NCBI GenBank assembly: GCA_001596155.1
Contig: CP014771.1
Span: 124,001-188,000, forward strand
Direction of reading: 5' to 3'
Origin: Hymenobacter psoromatis
Lineage (GTDB): Bacteria > Bacteroidota > Bacteroidia > Cytophagales > Hymenobacteraceae
DNA: 64,000 nucleotides
Positions 57,632-64,000 of this stretch are shown here, piece by piece. The notes below the pieces were generated by a model that was not told the origin of the DNA, did not search any database, and was given only the letters and a program-made list of their open reading frames with translations. Position 1 is the stretch's first letter, and every line of letters starts with the position of its first letter. Made by a program: the position numbers and the translations under genes.

Positions 57632-57663
57632 TGCGGAGAAGAGGGGGGGTAGGGCGGCCGGCC

Positions 57664-58281
57664 TTAGCGCGGCGTGGTGTGCAGGTGGGTGCGGGCCTGC
57701 GCCACGGCTTCCTGGTAGTGTTGGAGAAAATCGGTGAGAATTTCCGCCTGCGTCACGCTCTCAATCTGGCGGTCGTCGCGCCAGGAAGCGAGCAGCTCAA
57801 TGGTTTTGGTGCGGGTAGGCTCCTTGTCGGCCTTCTTGTCATCGCCTTCCGGGGGCTTATCGCCGCCACCTTCTTTGTCGTCGGCTTTATCATCGTCCTT
57901 CTCCTCTTTGGGCGGCGGCTCGGGCTGGCCCTGCTCAGCAGTGATGGCCTCAGCCAGCTTGTTTTCCTCAAACCAGCAGTGCACGTAGGGCAGCACGGCC
58001 TCGATGCGTACCTCGGCCACGATGGCATATTGAAACTCGACCGGCCCTTCCAGGTGCCGCACGATGAGATACACGCGGCCATCGTCGAGGCCGGTGTCGC
58101 AGGTGCGGGCGTGTGCGCTTAGCGCAGCGGCGGCGGTTTCGAGAGCCGGACGGGCAGTATTCGTATAAAAATCGGTCTGGCGCTGCAGATTGTCGATAAA
58201 CGTCTGGTCCTCGTGCGCGAGAGTGGCAAAAAAGCCGTTGAGGTCGGCTTGCCAGCGGCCGGGGGGGGTAGGGGCTTCCAT
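57664..58281 (-). CDS. Unknown protein with an acidic/basic linker inside the efflux operon
   Basis: A 205-residue protein between emrA-like and emrB-like genes. The first 120 residues hold LNGFFATLAHEDQTFIDNLQ, GRVYLIVRHLEGPVEFQYAI and VAEVRIEAVLPYVHCWFEEN. A charged low-complexity linker of about 40 residues follows (KEEKDDDKADDKEGGGDKPP and more), then a helical tail (ESVTQAEILTDFLQHYQEAV). No signal peptide or family recognised. Its place in the operon suggests a cytoplasmic accessory role, which is inference. Confidence 0.65.
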   Translation of the reverse strand: MEAPTPPGRWQADLNGFFATLAHEDQTFIDNLQRQTDFYTNTARPALETAAAALSAHARTCDTGLDDGRVYLIVRHLEGPVEFQYAIVAEVRIEAVLPYVHCWFEENKLAEAITAEQGQPEPPPKEEKDDDKADDKEGGGDKPPEGDDKKADKEPTRTKTIELLASWRDDRQIESVTQAEILTDFLQHYQEAVAQARTHLHTTPR

Positions 58282-58315
58282 GAGCGAAGAGCGGTTGAGC
58301 TTGACAGTAAGAAGG

Positions 58316-59647
58316 TTACTTGGGACCCACCCGACGGCGGGCAGCGTGGTCCACCACCTGGGGGCTGGCCTCCACGTGGCTGGTGTCGGCGGCTTGTTGA
58401 GTAGGCTTGACGGTGATATCTACCTCGGGCGTCACCGACATGCCGGGGGCCAGCAGGTGCAGGTCGGGCTGGCCATCGAACACTATTTTGACCGGAATGC
58501 GCTGCACCACCTTCACGTAGTTGCCGGTGGCATTTTCGGCCGGCAGCAGGCTGAAACGCGCCCCGGTGCCGCGCTGGAAGCTCTCGACCAACCCCCGAAA
58601 CTGCTTGCCCGGATAGGTATCGACCTCAAGCAGCACCGGCTGGCCCACCCGCATGTGGGTCAGCTGCGTTTCCTTGAAATTCGCCGTCACCCAGAGCTGG
58701 CCATAGGTGATGAGCAGCAGCTGCTGGCCCACGGCCACGGTCTGGCCCTCGTCCACGGCCTTGCCCGTCACGCGCCCGGTTTCGGTGGCGTAGAGCTTGG
58801 TATAAGAGAGCTGGAGCCGAGCCTGGTCGGCGGCGGCCTGGGCCTGCGCAATCTGGGCATCGGCCACGCTGATTTGCTCCGTGGACTGCCGGTAGTCGTT
58901 GCGGGCCTGGGTCACTACGGCGGCGGCCTGGCCGGCCTGGGCGCGGGCGGCCTGAGTGCGCTGGTCGGCGGCGGCGGCCTGGTCGGCGCTGGCGCGGGCG
59001 GTGGTCAGGGCCTGGTCGTAGCGCTGGCGCGACACGGCATCGGTTTTATACAGCTCGGCGTAGCGCTGCTCATCGCGGGCATCGTTAGCGGCCTGGGCCT
59101 GGGCGGCGCGCGCCTGGGCCTGAGCCTGGGCCACGCTGGCTTCGGCGGCGGCCAGCTGGGCCTGCTGCTGGGCAATAACGCTGCGCCGCGAAGCAATGGC
59201 CCGCTGGGCGGTGGTGCGCTGGGCGCGGGCGCTGGTCACCTGGGCCTGGGCCTGGGCCTGCTGGGCCTGGTAGTCGCGCGGGTCTATCTCCAGCAGCAGC
59301 GTACCCTTCTTTACCAACTGATTATCACGCACGTACACCTTCAATACCTGACCAGCCGCGCGCGGGCTCACCCGCACGGCATTGCCCTCCACGAAGGCAT
59401 CGTCGGTGGTTTCGTGGTCGCTGGCATACCGATAATAGTGCACGCCCCAAATCACCAGCAGCACCAGCCCCACCGCCGCCAGCAGGAGAAACCAGGCGCG
59501 CCGGTAAACGGGCTTGTCGGCGGTGTCGGCGGGCGCATCCTTGGCCTGCGGCTGCACGCGGCGCGGGTTGTGGCCCACGCGCTGGTCGGGCGCGTCCGAA
59601 GGGTCGGCGACTTGCCGCCGGGCGGGAGACGTAAGATTATCGGCCAT
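58316..59647 (-). CDS. HlyD/EmrA-family periplasmic adaptor
   Basis: A 443-residue membrane-fusion protein: N-terminal TM (FLLLAAVGLVLLVIWGVHYY), a biotinyl-lipoyl half RVSPRAAGQVLKVYVRDNQL with VKKGTLLLEIDPRDYQ, a very long Ala/Gln/Arg coiled-coil hairpin, then LQLSYTKLYATETGRVTGKA and VDEGQTVAVGQQLLLITYG and a beta-barrel. Operon partner of the EmrB-like MFS protein. The Ala/Gln-rich hairpin is longer than in E. coli EmrA, possibly to reach its TolC partner. Confidence 0.93.
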   Translation of the reverse strand: MADNLTSPARRQVADPSDAPDQRVGHNPRRVQPQAKDAPADTADKPVYRRAWFLLLAAVGLVLLVIWGVHYYRYASDHETTDDAFVEGNAVRVSPRAAGQVLKVYVRDNQLVKKGTLLLEIDPRDYQAQQAQAQAQVTSARAQRTTAQRAIASRRSVIAQQQAQLAAAEASVAQAQAQARAAQAQAANDARDEQRYAELYKTDAVSRQRYDQALTTARASADQAAAADQRTQAARAQAGQAAAVVTQARNDYRQSTEQISVADAQIAQAQAAADQARLQLSYTKLYATETGRVTGKAVDEGQTVAVGQQLLLITYGQLWVTANFKETQLTHMRVGQPVLLEVDTYPGKQFRGLVESFQRGTGARFSLLPAENATGNYVKVVQRIPVKIVFDGQPDLHLLAPGMSVTPEVDITVKPTQQAADTSHVEASPQVVDHAARRRVGPK

Positions 59648-59679
59648 TTATATAGTAGTTTTTTGGTTTTTGGTGGCTA

Positions 59680-59837
59680 GTTGCTTATTCAGTGGAAAAC
59701 AGCACGTCATTTCGAGCTTGCCGAGAAATCTCGCTCGCATAGCAGAACGACACCCAAACGACCACGAGCGAGATTTCTCGGCAAGCTCGAAATGACGTGC
59801 TGTTTTCCGACGTTCTATTTTCTACTGAATAAGCAAC
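59680..59837. repeat. Family-1 inverted repeat (copy 9) with outer arms
   Basis: Outer arms GTTGCTTATTCAGT / ACTGAATAAGCAAC enclose AACAGCACGTCATTTCGAGC and its complement GCTCGAAATGACGTGCTGTT. Compared with other copies CC becomes TC on the left and GG becomes GA on the right, keeping pairing. It separates the tolC-like and emrA-like genes of one operon. Confidence 0.93.
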
Positions 59838-59851
59838 CAGCAACTTGAAAT

Positions 59852-61606
59852 TTATAAGCGAAAAGACTGCGCCGTGCCCGTAGCCGCGGCAAAATTGAGC
59901 CGCGCCGCGCCGTACTGCGCCAGCGCCTGCACGCGCAAAGCGCGGGCGTTGGCCAGCGCTGCCTGCGCTTGCAGCACTTCGAGGTTGTCGGCCACGCCGG
60001 CCCGGAAGCGCTGGGTAGCCAGGGCCAGCTCGCGGTCGGCCAGGGTCAGTTGCTCGTCGGCGGCCCGCACCTGAGCGGCGGCCAGGTTCCAGCCAATCAG
60101 AGCTTGGCGCACATCCTGTTCCACCTGGCCGCGGGTGTTGCCCAGCTCCAGTTCGGCCTGGCGCTGCTCGCTCAGGGCGGCCTTCACCCGGCCGCCGATG
60201 TAGCCGCCATCAAACACGGGCACGCTCAGAATCACGCCGTAGGTGCGCGTGGCGCGGTCGCTCTTGAAAGGCGTCACGGCCGACTGCCCGTAGTCGCCGG
60301 CCGCGCTGATGACGGGGTAGCGGGCGGCGGCGCGGGCGCGGCGGTCCAGCTCTTTCTGGGCGATGGTTTGCTCCGCGATGCGCGCATCCAGCCGGGCGGC
60401 CTGGGCCGGTGCCAGGGCCTGCTCCACGGTGGGCACCGCTTCGGCGCGGGCCGCCAGCGTGTCGGTGAGCACCGTGGTGTTGCCCTGGGGCAGGCCCACG
60501 GCGCGCGCCAGGTCGAGGCGGTCCTGGGTGGCACTGGCCTCGGCCTGGGCCAGGCGCAGGCGCTGCTGCGACGCGCGCACCTCGGCCCGCACCACGTCGA
60601 TGCCGTTGGCGATGCCCGCGTCGCGCTGCTTTTGCGCCAGCTGGCGCAGGGCCTCGGCCAGGGCCAGGTCGGCGCGGGCCGCCCGCACGTCGAGGCTGCC
60701 GCGCTGGGCGTTGAGGTAGGCCAGGGCCACGAAGGTGGCCACTTGCTCGCGGGCCAGCTCGGCGGTGAGGTCGGCTACCCGCACGGCCGCCGCGCTGCTT
60801 TTATACTGGCGCAGGGCCACGATATTGAGCAGCGCCTGCGAAAAGTTCAGCCGGGCATCAAACGTATTAAAAGGCCCCACAAACGACGGAATGAGCGGTG
60901 CCGCCGCTGGGCCGCCACCCATACCGCCACCCATCATGTCCGGGCCGCCGCTGGGGGCCAGGCCCTGCGCCACCAGGTTGAGGGTGCGGTTTTGCTGGTA
61001 GGCCGTGCCGGTGATGTTAGGTAATAAAAATGAGCGCACCTGCTGGCGCAACGCCCGCGCCTCGGTAGCGCGCTCGGTGGCCAGTAGGGTAGTCAGGTTG
61101 TTTTCCAGGCCAATGGTCATGGCTTCGGAAAGGCTGAGGGTGGCCGGGGCCACGGCCAGCGTGCGGGCCGCGCCGGTGGGCGTTCCCATCAGGTTGCCGC
61201 TGCGGGGGGCACTGCCCACCTGCGCCGGGGGGGTAGTGGTGCCGCTGGGCTCGCCCAGGGTGCCGGTGCCGCCGGGGCTGGGGGCGCCCTGGCCAGCGGG
61301 GGCTGGTTGCCCGGCTCCGCCAGATGCCGGGCTGGGCGGCCCGGCCGGGGGGCGCTGCATTTGCTGCTCTTGGGCGGTTTGCTGCATTTGCTGCTGCCGC
61401 TGCTGCAACTCTTGCTGCTGTTGCTGGCCCACGGGCGGCCCGCCAATGCCGCCCGGCTGGCCGCTGCCGGCCGCACCAGGCCGCGTGGCCGCCGGAGCCG
61501 CCGGGTTCGACTGCGCCGCCGCGCTCAACGTCATGGCTAACAGCCCTATTCCGGCAGCCGCGGCCCGGCAGCAGGAGCAGCCCGGCAGGAAATCAAGGTT
61601 TCGCAT
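59852..61606 (-). CDS. TolC-family outer-membrane efflux protein with a Q/P-rich N-terminus
   Basis: A 584-residue outer-membrane factor: signal with hydrophobic AAAAGIGLLAMTLSAAA, then about 130 residues of Gln/Pro/Gly-rich low complexity, then the OEP duplication starting LSLSEAMTIGLENNLTTLLA and LNFSQALLNIVALRQYKSSA, with VPVFDGGYIGGRVKAALSEQ and RALRVQALAQYGAARLNFAA at the end. The first ATG in the frame choice is 61618 or 61606; the latter starts nearer the signal. It is the first gene of the efflux operon. Confidence 0.9.
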   Translation of the reverse strand: MRNLDFLPGCSCCRAAAAGIGLLAMTLSAAAQSNPAAPAATRPGAAGSGQPGGIGGPPVGQQQQQELQQRQQQMQQTAQEQQMQRPPAGPPSPASGGAGQPAPAGQGAPSPGGTGTLGEPSGTTTPPAQVGSAPRSGNLMGTPTGAARTLAVAPATLSLSEAMTIGLENNLTTLLATERATEARALRQQVRSFLLPNITGTAYQQNRTLNLVAQGLAPSGGPDMMGGGMGGGPAAAPLIPSFVGPFNTFDARLNFSQALLNIVALRQYKSSAAAVRVADLTAELAREQVATFVALAYLNAQRGSLDVRAARADLALAEALRQLAQKQRDAGIANGIDVVRAEVRASQQRLRLAQAEASATQDRLDLARAVGLPQGNTTVLTDTLAARAEAVPTVEQALAPAQAARLDARIAEQTIAQKELDRRARAAARYPVISAAGDYGQSAVTPFKSDRATRTYGVILSVPVFDGGYIGGRVKAALSEQRQAELELGNTRGQVEQDVRQALIGWNLAAAQVRAADEQLTLADRELALATQRFRAGVADNLEVLQAQAALANARALRVQALAQYGAARLNFAAATGTAQSFRL

Positions 61607-61730
61607 ACACGCCAGCATCAAACTTTAACGCCTTTTTAATGTCGGTTTTAATGCGGAAAACCCGTAATTGGCTGAACTGTTTAAAAAATGCTTACCCCGT
61701 CGCGACTACCTGAGCCGTAAACGGGACCAG

Positions 61731-63059
61731 CTAATCGGTATGGTCCTCCCGATAGGCAGGGGCCGGCACAACCGAGTAGGGCTCCGCCACCGGGTGGCCG
61801 CGCAGGGCCAGCTGGTGCCGGGCCTCGTCAAACTCCCCCTCGCTCTTGGCGATGACCAGCGTGGCAATGCCGTTGCCGATAACGTTGGTGATGGCCCGCG
61901 CCTCACTCATAAAGCGGTCCACGCCCAGCAGCAGCGCCACGCTCTCGACCGGGATGGTTTTAGTGGCCGCCAGCGTCGAAGCCAGCACGATAAAGCCCGA
62001 GCCCGTGACGCCCGCCGCGCCCTTGCTCGTGACCACCAGAATGGCAATCAGCGTGAGTTGCTGAGCGAGGGGTAGGCGAATGTTAAAGGCCTGGGCCAGA
62101 AAGATAACCGCGATGGAAAGGTAGATGCTCGTGCCATCTAGGTTGAAAGAATAGCCGGTCGGAATGACCAGCCCCGCCACTGAGCGCGAGCAGCCGTAGC
62201 GCTCCATTTTATCAATCATGCGCGGCAGCGCCGACTCGGACGACGAGGTGCCGAGCACCAGCAAAATTTCTTCCTTGATAAAGCTCAAATACGGTCCCAG
62301 TCGCAACCCGTAATAGCGCAAAATGAGGTTTAAAACTCCAAAAATGAACAAAAACATGGTGCCGTACACCACCAGCATCAGCTTGCCCAGCGGCAGCAGG
62401 GTAGCAATACCGTACTTGCCAATGGTGAAGGCCATGCCCCCAAACGCGCCCAACGGTGCCAGCCGCATCACCAGCGCCAACACCCCGAACATGACTTCCG
62501 AGAGTCGCTCAAACGTGCGCGTCAGCGGCGCGCCTGCACTTCCCAACCGATTGAGCGCCAAGCCAAACAGCACCGAAAAGAGCAGCACCTGCAGGATGTC
62601 GCCCTTGGCAAACGCGCCCACCACATTGTCGGGCACGATGTGGGTGAAAAACTCCACCCAGCTCATATCGCCGGCCTGGGCCGTGAATTTGGCGGCTTCG
62701 GCGGTTTGGCGGGCATCGTGCAGCACGACCTGCGCGGTGGCCCGCACGCCCGTGCCCGGCTGGGTCAGGTTGGCCATCCCTACCCCAATGGCCAGGGCCA
62801 GCGTGGTCACCACCTCAAAGTATAGCAGCGCCTTGCCGCCCACCCGGCCCACCTGCCGCAGGCTGCCCATGCCCGCGATACCCAGCACCACTGTCAGGAA
62901 AATGATGGGCGCTATCAGCATCTTTATCAGGTTGATAAAGGTATCGGCCACGGGCTTGAGGGCCGCCCCAACCGTGGGAAAAAACGCCCCCACGGCCACG
63001 CCCAACGCAATGGCGATGAGCACTTGCACGGTGAGGTTGGCAGACCAGCGTTTCAGCAT
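61731..63059 (-). CDS. dctA: C4-dicarboxylate:cation symporter DctA
   Basis: A 442-residue DAACS transporter: NLIKMLIAPIIFLTVVLGIA, TSSSESALPRMIDKMERYGC (Ser-rich hairpin), VIPTGYSFNLDGTSIYLSIA (core NLDGT), and LVVTSKGAAGVTGSGFIVLA. The SKGAAGVTGSGF block is diagnostic of DctA, which takes up succinate, fumarate and malate. ATG 63059 is chosen over a long Pro/Ala-rich extension upstream. Monocistronic. Confidence 0.94.
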   Translation of the reverse strand: MLKRWSANLTVQVLIAIALGVAVGAFFPTVGAALKPVADTFINLIKMLIAPIIFLTVVLGIAGMGSLRQVGRVGGKALLYFEVVTTLALAIGVGMANLTQPGTGVRATAQVVLHDARQTAEAAKFTAQAGDMSWVEFFTHIVPDNVVGAFAKGDILQVLLFSVLFGLALNRLGSAGAPLTRTFERLSEVMFGVLALVMRLAPLGAFGGMAFTIGKYGIATLLPLGKLMLVVYGTMFLFIFGVLNLILRYYGLRLGPYLSFIKEEILLVLGTSSSESALPRMIDKMERYGCSRSVAGLVIPTGYSFNLDGTSIYLSIAVIFLAQAFNIRLPLAQQLTLIAILVVTSKGAAGVTGSGFIVLASTLAATKTIPVESVALLLGVDRFMSEARAITNVIGNGIATLVIAKSEGEFDEARHQLALRGHPVAEPYSVVPAPAYREDHTD

Positions 63060-63251
63060 CAGCAGGGGGGGTAGGGCAGGAAAAGCGAACGGGCAAGTTA
63101 CCGCCCGCCCGGCAGGTCGGGCGGCTGGCACAAGCTGCCTGGGCCGGCGACCAGCCCACCAAACCAGGCAAATACGGGGAATAAATCGGGCATTTCGACA
63201 ATCTTTCCGGCGCGGCGCGTGTTATTTTGCCATACCCAACATCGCTCCGAT

Positions 63252-63428
63252 ATGAACGGCAAAAACCTCTTCGACTTCGGTCCTGCCCTCGGCTATTTCT
63301 TCCGCAAGAATGACCCGAATCGCAAATCCAACTTCAGCCTGCGCACCATGCACTTCATCAATAAGCTGAGCATGGCTATGTTTCTGGTGGGCCTGTGCGT
63401 GCTACTCTACCGCTGGTTCATCCGCTAA
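63252..63428 (+). CDS. Small membrane protein of Bacteroidota type
   Basis: A 58-residue protein: MNGKNLFDFGPALGYFFRKN, then DPNRKSNFSLRTMHFINKLS and a single helix MAMFLVGLCVLLYRWFI. This layout (short aromatic N-terminus, NRK-F-LR-MH-INK block, one TM) recurs in short Bacteroidota membrane proteins of unknown role (DUF6728-like; assignment from memory). It is 17 bases upstream of the YjbR-family gene. Confidence 0.65.
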   Translation: MNGKNLFDFGPALGYFFRKNDPNRKSNFSLRTMHFINKLSMAMFLVGLCVLLYRWFIR

Positions 63429-63445
63429 GCGGGGGGGGTAGGGAA

Positions 63446-63805
63446 ATGAATATTGAGGAGTACCGCGACTTCTGCCTGAGCCTGCCCGGCACGACCGAGG
63501 AAATGCCCTTCGGCCCCGATACGCTGGTGTTTAAAGTAGGGGGTAAAATATTCGCCCTCACCGACTTACAAACCTTCGCCAGCTTCAATGTGAAGTGCGA
63601 CCCCGAGCGCGCCGCCGACTTGCGCGAGCGCTACGACTACGTGCTGCCCGGCTTTCACATGAATAAAAAGCACTGGAACACGGTGCTCGTGGGCACCGGC
63701 GCTACCGATGCGCAGCTGCGCGAGTGGATTACCCATTCTTACCAGCTCGTGGTGGCCGCGCTACCCAGGGCCGTGCGCGCCGAACTGTTGGCAGCCGCCG
63801 ACTAG
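63446..63805 (+). CDS. MmcQ/YjbR-family protein
   Basis: A 119-residue protein of the CyaY-like/YjbR fold: MNIEEYRDFCLSLPGTTEEM, PFGPDTLVFKVGGKIFALTD, SFNVKCDPERAADLRERYDY and VLPGFHMNKKHWNTVLVGTG, with LREWITHSYQLVVAALPRAV. The signature PGT-E-PFG-K and HMNKKHWN identify the family, annotated as DNA-binding on structural grounds with no defined reaction. Followed by an intrinsic terminator. Confidence 0.92.
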   Translation: MNIEEYRDFCLSLPGTTEEMPFGPDTLVFKVGGKIFALTDLQTFASFNVKCDPERAADLRERYDYVLPGFHMNKKHWNTVLVGTGATDAQLREWITHSYQLVVAALPRAVRAELLAAAD

Positions 63806-63863
63806 TAGTGCCAGTATTCGGCAGGTTCTACGTACCGCGCGGGCTGGCTGGTGCTGCTTTTCT

Positions 63864-63896
63864 AAGCCCCGGTTGGGAAGCCAGCGGGGGCTTTTT
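63864..63896 (+). terminator. Intrinsic terminator after the YjbR gene
   Basis: AAGCCCC and GGGGCTT pair around 17 bases and are followed by TTTTT at 63892-63896. The last 100 bases of the window contain no feature that I can support. Confidence 0.8.
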
Positions 63897-64000
63897 AACG
63901 CGCAAAAAGTATCGGTAGTAGCTGGTAGAGCCTGGTTGATGAGGCCAAAACAGTGGGATTACTTGTTGGCTTTTGGCAATAAGTTTGCCTTTAAAAGCTG

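Noticed and set aside
58190..59680. 496-codon plus-strand frame opposite the HlyD-like gene
   Set aside because: It consists of Gly/Leu/Ala-rich sequence generated by the complement of the Ala/Gln coiled coil; no real domain.
3642..59837. Regarding the family-1 repeats as a CRISPR array
   Set aside because: Copies are single, separated by kilobases, internally symmetrical and without spacers or cas genes.
3642..59837. Explaining all inverted repeats as intrinsic terminators
   Set aside because: Several lie in leaders or within operons (12163, 18809, 59680), they lack U-runs and some are nested; termination may be a side effect at convergent sites only.
1..64000. tRNA or rRNA genes in the intergenic regions
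   Set aside because: No cloverleaf-like sequence with a conserved TTCGA loop or rRNA signature was seen; the structured gaps are explained by inverted repeats. A covariance-model scan would be needed to exclude small RNAs.

Overview
The window is high-GC chromosomal DNA from a member of the Bacteroidota, most likely a Hymenobacter-like Cytophagales bacterium. The clade-specific signs are a gldA-gldF-gldG gliding locus, a long three-domain IspG, an mlaE-mlaF pair, DUF4296, DUF2807 and VWA/DUF58 proteins, TAnnTTTG promoter elements and little use of Shine-Dalgarno sites. This placement is inferred from gene content and style, not from a marker gene tree.

Layout. 1-6100: the end of a heavy-metal RND pump, a hydrolase coupled to an RluE-type pseudouridine synthase, and a VWA membrane protein. 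6101-9105: a two-component system, whose regulator is frameshifted at a C8 tract, facing a secreted protein across a 10-bp-periodic operator. 9106-13478: an XRE regulator behind an 82-bp palindrome, a fabG/DUF4262/YiiX operon and a geranylgeranyl-reductase-like flavoprotein. 13651-22898: MlaF/MlaE, two SDR enzymes, a DUF2807 lipoprotein, gldAFG, a small toxin-antitoxin pair and a Gly-rich lipoprotein. 23122-30950: an M48 protease, a TlpA-like thioredoxin, aconitase, a low-GC cassette between duplicated terminators, and a DMT transporter. 31228-43662: aldo/keto reductase, methyltransferase, a membrane protein broken by a MITE, a sirtuin, a DUF58 operon, CsaA, a DUF922 protease-like protein, MATE, EgtD, TerC and a Dpm1-like transferase. 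43754-55418: hemG, a HAD phosphatase, an epimerase, folE/queD, a hydroxyacid dehydrogenase, a PAS protein, ispG and DUF4279. 55426-64000: a small kinase-like protein, a TolC/EmrA/EmrB efflux operon, dctA and a YjbR protein.

The most distinctive feature lies between the genes. More than 25 non-coding inverted repeats occupy intergenic regions and fall into several families. One is a 146-bp MITE present twice, each copy flanked by its own 6-bp target duplication; one copy truncates a gene whose uninterrupted form can be reconstructed exactly. A second family has nine copies whose arms change together, as expected if the hairpin itself is maintained. Some elements are nested, some supply stop codons, and one encodes a signal-peptide core. 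Overlaid on this is a strongly over-represented octamer, GGGGTAGG, found in genes in several frames, where it brings in otherwise rare codons. No CRISPR array, rRNA, tRNA, prophage or autonomous transposase was recognised. No stretch over 300 bases lacks a gene or described element.
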